A DNA stretch of 11,374 nucleotides from Acidobacteriota bacterium (lineage in GTDB: Bacteria > Acidobacteriota > Terriglobia > Bryobacterales > Bryobacteraceae), in assembly GCA_026394095.1 (NCBI GenBank), contig JAPKYY010000511.1, forward strand, positions 1-11,374. The letters run 5' to 3'. Below are positions 1 through 7,500 of this stretch, in pieces; within the stretch, counting starts at the first letter, position 1, and every line of letters begins with the position of its first letter. The notes under the pieces were generated by a model. It did not search any database. It was not told where the DNA came from and saw nothing but the letters and a program-made list of their open reading frames with translations. The position numbers and the translations under genes are program-made.

Positions 1-242
1 GAAAAATCGCCCTCACTGAGTTCCGCCAACTCCTCGCCACCGGGTTCAACCACCAACCATACCTAAAGCCTCAAGATCTCCCGCCTATCGGGGACACCCT
101 GGCCCAGCTCAAATCCTGCGAAGATCAGCTCGACGCCGTCCTCTGCGCCTACGTCGCCGCCCACTTCTGGTACTGGGGCCTGTCGCGAAACAATCTGCTC
201 GGTCATCCCCCCGACGGCTTCATCGTCAACCCAAGCTTCTAA
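1..242 (+). CDS. DUF429 family predicted nuclease, C-terminal fragment (5' end outside window)
   Basis: An open frame starts at base 3 and ends with TAA at 240-242, giving the last 79 residues of a protein. The fragment contains DQLDAVLCAYVAAHFWYWG (residues 41-59 of the fragment) followed by a Gly-His-Pro-Pro-Asp-Gly-Phe-Ile-Val turn near the end. This closely resembles the C-terminus of DUF429 proteins, which carry a conserved D-x-x-DA-x-x-x-A helix and a closing G-x-x-x-G-x-I-V-x-P strand. The family is predicted to have an RNase H-like fold and nuclease-type active site, but no well-established cellular role is known to me. The stop lies 16 bases before the pdxH start, so the two are probably cotranscribed. 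The family call rests on recognising the C-terminal pattern only; the catalytic N-terminal part is not in the window. Confidence 0.7.
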   Translation, partial: KIALTEFRQLLATGFNHQPYLKPQDLPPIGDTLAQLKSCEDQLDAVLCAYVAAHFWYWGLSRNNLLGHPPDGFIVNPSF

Positions 243-258
243 ACTAAAGGAAACCTAA

Positions 259-906
259 GTGCCTACCAACCCCTTTGCCGAACTCCGCGAAAACTACCAG
301 ATGAACGGCCTTCTCGAAGCCGACTCCCTCCCCAACCCAATCTCCCAGTTCCACCGCTGGTTTGACGACTGCCTCACCACAAAGCTCCTCGAAGCCAACG
401 CCATGTCGCTAGCCACTGTCTCATCCACCGGCCAGCCTACCGTCCGGATGGTCCTCCTCAAGGCTCTTGACGACAGAGGCTTCTCATTCTTCACCAACTA
501 CGAAAGCCAGAAGGCCAGCCACCTCAACTCGAACCCCAAAGCCGCTATCTGCTTCCACTGGAAAGAACTTGAGCGCCAGGTTCGCGCCTCAGGCAGCGTC
601 GAAAAACTCACTCGCGAAGAAAGTGAAATCTACTTTCGTGAGCGTCCCCGCATCTCACAAATCGGCGCATGGGCCAGTAATCAGTCCAGCGTTATCGAAG
701 GCCGCGAAACGCTGGAGGCCGCCAGACGTCTCTATGAACAGAGGTTCGAAGGCCAGCCCGTTCCGATGCCTGATTTTTGGGGCGGCTACCTTCTGCGTCC
801 GGTCGAAATTGAGTTCTGGCAGGGCCGCCCCGGCCGGCTCCACGACCGTCTGCACTATCATCTACAAAGCGATCAAACATGGCGTATCTCCCGCTTATCA
901 CCCTAG
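259..906 (+). CDS. pdxH: pyridoxamine 5'-phosphate oxidase
   Basis: This 215-residue protein is the usual length for PdxH, the FMN-dependent cytoplasmic enzyme that oxidises pyridoxamine or pyridoxine 5'-phosphate to pyridoxal 5'-phosphate. FMN-site elements are visible: RMVLLK at residues 63-68, the NYESQKA segment at 80-86, and ERQVRASG at 105-112. The segment around 129-144 (RPRISQIGAWASNQSS) is typical of the family. The C-terminal signature EFWQGRPGRLHDR (185-197) carries the Arg193-x-His195 pair expected to bind the substrate phosphate and pyridine ring, and the chain ends with the usual W-x-I-x-R-L-x-P. The start is GTG at 259, preceded by AAAGGAAA at 246-253. It follows the DUF429 gene closely, and its last 28 bases overlap the next gene, suggesting one transcript and translational coupling. 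Confidence 0.96.
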   Translation: MPTNPFAELRENYQMNGLLEADSLPNPISQFHRWFDDCLTTKLLEANAMSLATVSSTGQPTVRMVLLKALDDRGFSFFTNYESQKASHLNSNPKAAICFHWKELERQVRASGSVEKLTREESEIYFRERPRISQIGAWASNQSSVIEGRETLEAARRLYEQRFEGQPVPMPDFWGGYLLRPVEIEFWQGRPGRLHDRLHYHLQSDQTWRISRLSP

Positions 907-1511
907 CCCTCCTCTCCGCACAAGCCCAGGACAACCTCACCACTGTTCTCAAGCGAGTCGAAGAGCGCTACAACACCACCAAAACCCTCAAAAGCGAATT
1001 TGAGCAAACTATGGCCGTAGCCCAGGGCCGCCGCGTCACCGAGCGCGGCACCCTCTACCTGCGCAAACCCGGCCAGATGCGCTGGGAATACGCCCAACCC
1101 ACAGGCAAGCTCTTCCTCTGCGACGGCAAAACAATCCATTACGTCACCCCATCCGCCCGGCGAGTCGAAGACAGCCCCATGAAAGCCTCAGACGACCTCC
1201 GCGCCCCCCTCGCCTTCCTCCTTGGCAAACTCGACTTCGCAAGAGATTTCAGCCGCTTCGAGCACACACAATCCGGCCCCCAATGGAAGATCAAGGCTTA
1301 CCCCAGGAACACCAAATCCCCCTATGAATACGTCGAGTTCTTCGCCGAACCCGATGGCCGCTTGAGCCTGGTCACCGTAACGGGACGAGACAACTCCAGC
1401 ATGTCCTACGCCTTCCGCTCCGAACAACGCAACATCCCTTTAGCCGCCGAACTCTTCCAGTTCAAAGCCCCCGAGGGCTACGACCTCGTCACCCTCCGCA
1501 GCGAGCCTTGA
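879..1511 (+). CDS. lolA: LolA-type outer-membrane lipoprotein carrier protein
   Basis: This 210-residue protein has a short signal peptide (about residues 1-17, hydrophobic core LPLITLALL, ending Ala-Gln-Ala-Gln). The body matches LolA: an early helix with SEFEQT at 39-44, then GTLYLRKPGQMRWEY at 57-71, a C-D-G-K turn at 81-84, and APLAFLLGKLDF at 109-120. LolA is the periplasmic chaperone that carries lipoproteins from the LolCDE release complex to the outer membrane, so it implies a diderm cell. The start codon ATG lies inside the 3' end of pdxH in a different frame (28-base overlap), and no clear Shine-Dalgarno sequence is visible, so translation probably depends on ribosomes finishing pdxH. 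LolA and related carriers are hard to separate by eye, so the exact client is inferred from the family. Confidence 0.88.
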   Translation: MAYLPLITLALLSAQAQDNLTTVLKRVEERYNTTKTLKSEFEQTMAVAQGRRVTERGTLYLRKPGQMRWEYAQPTGKLFLCDGKTIHYVTPSARRVEDSPMKASDDLRAPLAFLLGKLDFARDFSRFEHTQSGPQWKIKAYPRNTKSPYEYVEFFAEPDGRLSLVTVTGRDNSSMSYAFRSEQRNIPLAAELFQFKAPEGYDLVTLRSEP

Positions 1512-1523
1512 CTCGATACGAGC

Positions 1524-1540
1524 ATTCCTATTGACGGAAT
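1524..1540. promoter_or_regulatory. inverted repeat at higBA promoter, candidate HigA operator
   Basis: ATTCC at 1524-1528 and GGAAT at 1536-1540 form an inverted repeat separated by seven bases, overlapping the -35 box. A second, wider pair, GCATT (1522-1526) and AATGC (1545-1549), is centred slightly downstream. HigA antitoxins usually repress their own operon by binding such dyads at the promoter. That role here is inferred from position only, and the arms are short. Confidence 0.4.
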
Positions 1541-1559
1541 ACTCAATGCATAATAGAAT
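1531..1559 (+). promoter_or_regulatory. sigma70-type promoter of higBA
   Basis: TTGACG at 1531-1536 (five of six to the -35 consensus) and TAGAAT at 1554-1559 (five of six to the -10 consensus) are separated by exactly 17 bases. This is the best housekeeping-type promoter in the window. Transcription would be expected to begin about base 1566, practically on the TTG start codon of the toxin gene, leaving no 5' leader. Confidence 0.6.
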
Positions 1560-1564
1560 AGTGT

Positions 1565-1843
1565 TTGATTCGATCTTTCCGTTGTCGAGAAACCGGAATG
1601 CTGTTTGCAGACAAGCCTGTACTCAGGTTTCAGATTATTGAGCGCGTTGCACGTCGAAAGCTCTTATATCTGCATGCTGCGAAAAAGCTTGAAGATCTCC
1701 GAGTTCCGCCAGGTATTCGTCTTGAGGCCCTTAGAGGGAATCGTGAGGGCCAGCATAGCATTCGCATCAACGATCAATGGAGAGTCTGTTTCGTTTGGCA
1801 CGACAATGACGCTCATAGGGTCGAAATTGTGGATTATCACTGA
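1565..1843 (+). CDS. higB: HigB-like type II toxin (RelE/ParE superfamily mRNA interferase)
   Basis: This 92-residue protein begins MIRSF and ends DYH, the typical ends of HigB toxins, which cleave mRNA on the ribosome. The core RLEALRGNREGQHSIRINDQ (residues 52-71) followed by WRVCF (72-76) is the family hallmark. Arg73 and the terminal Asp90-Tyr91-His92 align in register with the 92-residue Proteus vulgaris HigB as I remember it, while residue 54 is Glu where that enzyme has a His implicated in catalysis. This Glu seems common in the LEALKG subfamily, so it is not clearly a defect. The start is TTG at 1565, chosen because it restores the conserved N-terminal strand and because an in-frame stop lies directly upstream at 1559-1561. 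An ATG at 1598 would remove that strand. There is no leader or Shine-Dalgarno sequence if the mapped promoter is right. The antitoxin gene follows after seven bases. Base composition is more A+T-rich than in flanking genes. Confidence 0.9.
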   Translation: MIRSFRCRETGMLFADKPVLRFQIIERVARRKLLYLHAAKKLEDLRVPPGIRLEALRGNREGQHSIRINDQWRVCFVWHDNDAHRVEIVDYH

Positions 1844-1850
1844 GGCTTAA

Positions 1851-2159
1851 ATGAATTCGAAAACAAAACTGCTAGACCCAATTCATCCAGGTGAAATTCT
1901 CGTCGAGGACTTCATGAAACCGCACTCGATCAGCATCAACAAGCTCGCAAGAGATCTTCATGTCCCCCCAAATCGCATTCATGCCATTGTTCACGGCAAC
2001 CGTTCTATCACTGCTGACACCGCCCTCCGGCTAGGTGCCTATTTTGGTGTTTCCCCCGAAACCTGGCTGAATCTTCAATCCGAATTCGATCTCCGCGTCG
2101 CAATCCGCGCAATCGGTGACGACATCGCTCGAACCGTTCACAAACTCGAAGCTGCCTAA
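1851..2159 (+). CDS. higA: HigA-like antitoxin, HTH transcriptional regulator
   Basis: This 102-residue HTH_XRE protein has the HigA-specific opening DPIHPGEIL (residues 9-17). The helix-turn-helix spans about 27-50 (ISINKLARDLHVPPNRIHAI, then VHGNRS), followed by TADTALRLGAYFGVSPETWL at 54-73, the second conserved block of the family. HigA binds and neutralises HigB and usually represses the operon. The toxin-first gene order is characteristic of hig modules. The gene starts at ATG 1851, seven bases after the higB stop, with a GAGG overlapping the toxin stop as a plausible ribosome site, so the two are very likely cotranscribed and coupled. The protein is full length by family standards, with no break seen. 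Confidence 0.94.
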   Translation: MNSKTKLLDPIHPGEILVEDFMKPHSISINKLARDLHVPPNRIHAIVHGNRSITADTALRLGAYFGVSPETWLNLQSEFDLRVAIRAIGDDIARTVHKLEAA

Positions 2160-2226
2160 GCTCCGCTCAGCGGCGTCGACAATACTCAAGCCATCGCTAC
2201 CACAGCAAAGTAGGCGAAACAGCCCA

Positions 2227-2243
2227 CTGGAAGGCAATTCCAG
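2227..2243. repeat. inverted repeat CTGGAA-N5-TTCCAG upstream of the CTP-synthase-like gene
   Basis: CTGGAA (2227-2232) and TTCCAG (2238-2243) are perfect inverted arms around the five-base loop GGCAA. It lies 26 bases before the start codon at 2270. There is no T-run after it, so a factor-independent terminator for higBA is unlikely. It could be an operator or an RNA hairpin near the ribosome-binding region. A six-base stem can also arise by chance. Confidence 0.4.
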
Positions 2244-2269
2244 GTTCTACCGCTTGCTAACCTCAATCC

Positions 2270-2959
2270 ATGCAAGTCCGAATCGCCCTGGTGGGAGATT
2301 ACAATCCCAGGGTCATCGCTCACCAGGCAATCCCACTAGCGCTCCAACTGGCCGGCACACAGAACTTGAGCTTCGACTGGAAACATACCTCCACCCTGGG
2401 CCCCCTCGACGGCTACCACGGCGTCTGGTGCGTCCCGGCATCACCCTACGAAAACGAAGCTGCCGCCATCGAGGCGATCCGCTGGGCACGAGAAAGCAAA
2501 GTCCCTTTCCTCGGCACCTGCGGCGGTTTCCAACACGCTGTTCTTGAATTCGCCCGCAACGTACTCGGCCTCACCTCAGCAGACCACGCAGAGACAGCGA
2601 CAACTGAAGACTGTCTCGTCATCTCCCGTCTATCCTGTTCTCTCGTAGAAGTAGAAGAGCCCGTGCTTGCCCTCCCCGGATCGCGCCTCGCAGCTCTCTA
2701 CGGCCCGGGCGAAAACTACTTCGGCTACCACTGCAACTTCGGATTCAACCCGGCCTTTGAAAGCGCCTTCGACGCCGCTGGGATGCAAGTTGCGGCCAGA
2801 GGCGACAACGGAGAGGTACGTGCGATGGAACTAACGTCACACCCCTTCTTCATCGGCACTCTCTTCCAGCCCGAACGCCTCGCCCTCCAGAACAGGAACT
2901 CACCCCTCGTAGACGCCTTCGTTCAAGCCGCAACTAGTTTCCGTGATACCAAAACCTGA
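2270..2959 (+). CDS. CTP synthase C-terminal region-related protein (stand-alone class I glutamine amidotransferase-like)
   Basis: This 229-residue protein resembles the glutaminase half of CTP synthase without the synthetase half. It starts RIALVGDYNP (residues 4-13), carries the nucleophile elbow FLGTCGGFQHA at 80-90 with Cys84, and ends with HPFFIGTLFQPE (191-202). In true CTP synthases the last motif contains F-H-P-E, where His is part of the Cys-His-Glu triad. Here that position is Gln200, while Glu202 remains. I recall a family called CTP synthase C-terminal region-related (seleno)protein in which this Gln is usual and some members have selenocysteine at the Cys position. Here the codon is TGC, an ordinary Cys. 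Hydrolysis of glutamine is therefore doubtful and the reaction is unknown. ATG 2270 is chosen because it puts the conserved RIALVGDYNP at the N-terminus, although no clear Shine-Dalgarno sequence precedes it. Neighbours give no functional link. Confidence 0.85.
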   Translation: MQVRIALVGDYNPRVIAHQAIPLALQLAGTQNLSFDWKHTSTLGPLDGYHGVWCVPASPYENEAAAIEAIRWARESKVPFLGTCGGFQHAVLEFARNVLGLTSADHAETATTEDCLVISRLSCSLVEVEEPVLALPGSRLAALYGPGENYFGYHCNFGFNPAFESAFDAAGMQVAARGDNGEVRAMELTSHPFFIGTLFQPERLALQNRNSPLVDAFVQAATSFRDTKT

Positions 2960-3053
2960 CCGGAAGCAGCTCTCACCCAGCCCCGCGTAAGGGCGCTAAC
3001 TCTCAAATCACGTTCACGGGATCTCACACCCTATCCGGACCCCTTGCGATCAC

Positions 3054-3064
3054 TGCTATACAAT
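3054..3064 (+). promoter_or_regulatory. candidate extended -10 promoter for the sulfatase-TonB receptor pair
   Basis: TGC at 3054-3056 directly precedes TATACAAT at 3057-3064, which can be read as an extended -10 with TATACA or as TACAAT in the neighbouring register. No good -35 box lies 16-18 bases upstream, so the promoter would be weak or activator-dependent. Transcription would start around 3069-3071, giving a leader of about 95 bases. Confidence 0.35.
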
Positions 3065-3078
3065 GTCAACCACATTGT
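3060..3078. promoter_or_regulatory. perfect 7-bp inverted repeat ACAATGT-N5-ACATTGT, candidate operator
   Basis: ACAATGT at 3060-3066 and ACATTGT at 3072-3078 are exact reverse complements separated by CAACC. The repeat overlaps the candidate -10 and predicted transcription start, the usual place for a repressor site. As RNA it would be only a weak A/U-rich stem, so a protein-binding site is more likely than a structured leader. The cognate regulator is not identifiable from this window. Confidence 0.5.
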
Positions 3079-3162
3079 GCAGATCTCCTATCCCTATGCT
3101 TTCGGGCCATCTCACTGCGAATTCTCCTATCTTTTGACCGCGAAAACCTTCATCATCTACAA

Positions 3163-4503
3163 GTGCCGCCCCAATTGACCCGCCGCCAGATTCTCGCCGC
3201 CCCCGCCCTCATGGCCCAGTCGCCCCAAACTCGCCCCAATATCCTGGTTGTCGTTCTCGACGATTTGGGTTGCCGCGATTTGGGCTTCCTCGGAGCCAAA
3301 GACCTGCTTACCCCAAATTTGGATGCCTTGGCCAGCAAGTCTGCAGTGCTCTCGAATTGGTATTCCAATGCCCCTGTCTGTGCCCCGGCACGCGCCTCGA
3401 TCCTCTCCGGCCGTTACCCCGCACGTGCCGGAGTTCCCGCCAACAGCTCAGAACTCACACCCGGTTTGCCCACCCTTGGCTCCACCTTCCGTGCCGCCGG
3501 TTACCGCACTGCCGCCATTGGCAAATGGCATCTTGGTCTGCAGCCCGATACCCATCCCAACGCCCACGGTTTCGATTCCTTCTACGGCTTCATGAACGGT
3601 TGCATCGACTTCTACTCTCATCGATTCTATTGGGGCGAACCCAACCGACCAAACTTCCATGACCTCTGGCGCAATCGTACCGAAATCTTCGAAGACGGCC
3701 AATACTTCACCGAGCGGATGACCGACGAGGCCATCAAATTCTTTAGTGCCAAAACCGACCAGCCTTTTTGCACCTACCTGGCCTTCAACGCACCCCATTA
3801 CCCGATGCATGCTCCAGACAAATACATGCGCCGCTTCCCCGGCCTCCCACTCGAGCGCCGAACCTACGCGGCCATGATCGCCGCTGTCGATGACGGCATT
3901 GGCCGCATTCGCGCTTCGCTAGAGGCGTCCGGCCAGTGGGACAACACTCTCCTTTTCTTCACCGGCGACAATGGTGCCACCACCGAGAAGCGGGCCGGGC
4001 TTGACGGGCAATACGCCACTGCCGGCGTCAATGCCCCTTACCGAGGCTTCAAGTTCTCCGTCTTCGATGGCGGTACTCACATCCCTGGCTTCGTCCATTA
4101 CCCCTCAAAAATCCGCCCACGCAATCTACCCCAGATCGCCCAGGCTATGGACATCCTGCCCACGGTCCTCGATGCTGCTGGTCTCCCGCTGCCTTCAGGC
4201 ATGGACGGGCTCTCCATCTGGAAAACCCTCACAAGCGATGCCCCATCTCCTCACGAGGAACTCTTCTGGACCAACCAGGGCCAGTTGGCTATCCGCCGCG
4301 GCCCCTGGAAGCTGGTCATCAATGGCAAAGATTTCGATCGCCGTCCGGAAGGCAACAAATCCCTAACCGGCACAGATGCCCTCTTCCTCTCCAACCTCGA
4401 CGAAGATCCGTCCGAGTCGCGCAACCTCCGCTCGCTCCACCCGGCTCTGGTCGATGAACTCGCTACACTAGCCGCCCAGTGGCAAGCTTCCTTACCGAAA
4501 TAA
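3163..4503 (+). CDS. exported sulfatase (formylglycine-dependent, alkaline-phosphatase superfamily)
   Basis: This 446-residue protein hydrolyses sulfate esters. Residues 1-19 form a short Tat-type signal (TRRQILAAPALMAQ). Metal-site Asp33-Asp34 lie in VVVLDDLG. The sulfatase signature CAPARASILSGRYP (73-86) has Cys73, which would be converted to formylglycine. GKWHLG (120-125) supplies Lys121 and His123, APHYP (210-214) supplies His212, GDNGA (268-272) supplies Asp269-Asn270, and FKFSVFDGGTHIP (296-308) supplies Lys297. All expected catalytic and Ca-binding positions are therefore present. The C-terminal part (about 350-446) has the usual RRGPWKLV strand and the D-P-S-E-S-R-N-L motif. GTG 3163 is the only plausible start, as no other start codon exists in frame upstream, but it lacks a Shine-Dalgarno sequence. 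The TonB-receptor gene follows after 15 bases, so a shared role in using a sulfated polymer is likely. Substrate cannot be told from sequence. Confidence 0.93.
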   Translation: MPPQLTRRQILAAPALMAQSPQTRPNILVVVLDDLGCRDLGFLGAKDLLTPNLDALASKSAVLSNWYSNAPVCAPARASILSGRYPARAGVPANSSELTPGLPTLGSTFRAAGYRTAAIGKWHLGLQPDTHPNAHGFDSFYGFMNGCIDFYSHRFYWGEPNRPNFHDLWRNRTEIFEDGQYFTERMTDEAIKFFSAKTDQPFCTYLAFNAPHYPMHAPDKYMRRFPGLPLERRTYAAMIAAVDDGIGRIRASLEASGQWDNTLLFFTGDNGATTEKRAGLDGQYATAGVNAPYRGFKFSVFDGGTHIPGFVHYPSKIRPRNLPQIAQAMDILPTVLDAAGLPLPSGMDGLSIWKTLTSDAPSPHEELFWTNQGQLAIRRGPWKLVINGKDFDRRPEGNKSLTGTDALFLSNLDEDPSESRNLRSLHPALVDELATLAAQWQASLPK

Positions 4504-4518
4504 CCAAGGACAACTCGA

Positions 4519-7500
4519 ATGCACATCAAACTGATTTCTCTATTTGCCCTCGCCTCCAGCCTCCTCGCCCAGACCTCCACCGGTACCCTCTCCGGCGGAG
4601 TCTTTGACCCCTCGGGTGCAGTTGTCCCCGGAGCGAAAATTCGCTTGATGGGCACCGAGACAGGCGAACAGGTTCGTGATCTTGTCGCTGGTGCCGACGG
4701 CTCCTTCGTCGCCCCACTTCTGCGTCCCACCGCCTACACGATCGAAGTCTCTGCCGAAGGCTTCAAAAAACTGATCCGGTCCGGAATCGTCCTCCGCGTT
4801 GATGAGCAGCTATCGCTCCGCCTCACGCTCGAAACTGGCGCTACGTCAGAATCGATCACCGTTGCTGCTTCAGCCGAACTCCTTGAAGCTGCCTCCAACA
4901 CCGTCGGGCAGGTCATCGACGATCGAACGCTCCAGCAACTGCCCCTCAACGGTCGCAACTACCTTGCCCTTGGAAACCTCACCGCTGGTGCCGTACCTGC
5001 CTCCCGTTCCCGCGACCGCAGCTTCTCGGCCTACGGCAATCGTAGCCTCCAGAACGCCTTCCTCCTCGACGGTGCCCGCAATCAGAACTACCTGCGTGGC
5101 CTGGACAACCGTGCCCGCGATGCCATGCGTCCTTCTCTTGAAGCCATCGCCGAGTTCAAGGTCCAAACCTCCAATTACTCTGCCGAATACGGGGCCTCCG
5201 CCGGTGCTGTCGTCAACGTCGTCACCAAGTCCGGCACCAACCAGTTCCATGGCAGTGTCTTCGAATTCCTTCGCAACAACAAAATGGATGCTCGAGATTT
5301 CTTTCTGCCTGCCTCCTCAAAGCAGCCCCTCTACATCCAGCACCAGTTCGGTGGCTCACTCGGAGGCCCCGTCATTAAGAATCGCGCCTGGTTTCTTGCC
5401 GCCTTCCAGCGCACCCACATCTCTGAAGGTGAGGTCGGTACGGCAACAATTCCGCTCGAAGCAGAGCGCAATGGCAACTTTACCGCCACGCTCTTCGATC
5501 CCCTCACCACGCGCGCCAACCCAGCCGGCGCCGGCTTTGTCCGCACGGCCTTCCCCGGCAACTCCATCCCCACTTCCCGCTTCGACCGCAACGGTAAATC
5601 CCTGATCGATCGCTTCCCCAATCCCAATCTCCCGGGCGTTGCCCGCAATTGGGTTTCAAACCCCCTCCAGGCCACCAGGTCCAACAACGCTACCTTCCGT
5701 GGCGACCTGCGGCTCAGCAACAAGGACACGCTCTTCCTGCGCTACTCCTTCGACAACGGCCTCTTCTCCCGCCTTCCGGTCCTCCCCGTAGGAGCTCAAA
5801 CAGGTGTCGATCGTCAAATTCCAGCACGATCCTGGGGCGTCGGTCATACCCGCATTGTCAGCCCCACCATCATCAATGAACTCCGCTTTGCCTTTAACTA
5901 CGTCGGTACCGTTCAGGATGCTACTCTCCCACTCGACCCGGTCATCGCCAACTCACTCGACCCACGAATAAAGTCTTCCATCCCAACCTTCGGCATCAAT
6001 GGTTATGCCACCCTCGGTGACCAGCCGCCCAACTATGGCAACAATCCAGTGACCAAGAAGAGCAATGTCTGGAACTTCTCTGACAACCTCTCCTGGGTTC
6101 GCAACAAGCACACCATCAAAATGGGCTTCGACTTCCAATACCTCGACATTCCGACCTTTGCCGCGCTGCAAGGCCGCGGTGCCTGGGGCTTCTCAGGAGT
6201 CTTCACCCAAAATCCTCTCGCTCGCCCCGGCAGCGGCTCTCCAGTCGCCGACGTCCTGCTTGGCCTGCCCAACACAATCACAATTGGCTCCCCCTCGGAT
6301 GCCAATGAGCGCGCCCGAAACTACTACGCCTACGTTCAAGACGATTGGGCCATCACTTCACGTCTTACGCTAAACTTCGGCATTCGCTACGAAATTACTG
6401 CGCCCTTTTTTGACGCCAATAACCGTCTCGCCAATCTCATTCTTGAGCCCGGAAGCCTCAATAATCAGTATGTGATTGCTGGCGACAATCGCTTACCCAG
6501 GTCGCTCCAGCATACAGACCGCAATAACTTCGCCCCACGCCTTGGCTTTGCCTACCGTGCCACGAAAGGCCTTGTCGTTCGTGGTGGAGCGGGCATCTTC
6601 TTTGCTCAGGACGAAGGCTTCGGTGTCTCACAGCGCACAACCAACAATCCCCCCTTCGTAGGCTTCGGTGCATTCAACGTAAACGCAGACCAGGTGAACA
6701 TCTCCTCCACAATTCCACTCTCCTCACCTCTCCCGGCTCGTAACGCTCCCGGTGATCCCGCCACATACAAGCTGTCTCCCTCTAACACTGCCCAGATCCG
6801 CTCCTGGCCTACCCGCAACACCATACCCTATGTCGAGCAGTGGAACCTCTCGATCCAGAAAGAATTGGGTAAGAACTATGTCGCCGAGATCAACTATGTC
6901 GGCAACAAAGGCGTCAAGCTCTATGGAGCCTATGAAGGCAATCAGCCCATTCCTGGTGCCGGCGCAGTCAATGCCCGCCGCCCTCTTGCTGGAACCGTTA
7001 CTTCAGGCTCGGTCCTCTCCGTTGCCCCCTGGGTCACCTCTGCGTATAACGGCATGAGCGCTCGTCTCGAACGCCGCTTTGCCCAAGGCTTCTCCCTTCT
7101 GGGCGTCTATACCTTTGGTCGCGCTCTCGACATGCAGTCCAACATCGACCTCTGTGACGGTTGCGGCGGTTCGGCCGGCTCAGGTGCCGTTGTCGATTCC
7201 CGCAATCGCCGCCTCAATTACGGCCTCTCAGACCAACAGGTGGCACACCGCTTCGTTCTCTCCGGCCTTATGGAACTTCCCTTCGGCCAGGGTAAGCGCT
7301 TCGCCACCTCGGGGCCTGCAGCCCACCTGCTCGGAGGCTGGGCACTCTCCGGTATCACAACGCTCTCTACAGGCCTGCCCTATACCGTCACGCTTAACTT
7401 CGACAACGCCAACAACGGCAGCACCAATTGGCCTAACCGCATCGCCTCCGGTAAACTCGACAAGCCCACCGTAGATCGATGGATTGATCCAGCCGCCTTT

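Larger units (their letters stand above)
2960..3162. other. 203-base intergenic region ahead of the sulfatase
   Basis: No coding gene is supported here. A short GCCC/GGGC stem around 2978-2994 has no T-run after it. The second half holds the candidate extended -10 element and the inverted repeat described separately. A 13-codon open frame from ATG 3096 to TGA 3137 has no ribosome site and is not called as a gene. The in-frame extension of the sulfatase through this region contains no ATG, GTG or TTG, which supports the start at 3163. Confidence 0.6.

Noticed and set aside
467..1003. 178-codon + strand frame across pdxH and lolA
   Set aside because: It is out of frame with two clearly recognised genes, has low-complexity Ser/Pro/Arg composition, and no family resemblance.
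2163..2173. CCGC-tca-GCGG hairpin after higA as a terminator
   Set aside because: The stem is only four pairs and no T-run follows.
2506..2535. Possible selenocysteine codon at the Cys84 site of the CTP-synthase-like protein
   Set aside because: The codon is TGC, an ordinary cysteine, so this member is not a selenoprotein.
3096..3137. 13-codon open frame in the sulfatase leader, considered as a leader peptide
   Set aside because: There is no ribosome site before it, no run of a regulatory amino acid codon, and no attenuator hairpin with a T-run after it.
4251..4730. Reverse-strand 159-codon frame over the sulfatase-receptor junction
   Set aside because: It is antisense to two genes with strong motif support and is Arg/Ser-rich, with no start context. 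It would need separate evidence to be taken as real.
4799..5605. 268-codon + strand frame inside the TonB receptor gene
   Set aside because: It lies wholly within the receptor in another frame and is dominated by Ser, Pro and Thr, as expected from reading C-rich codons out of frame.
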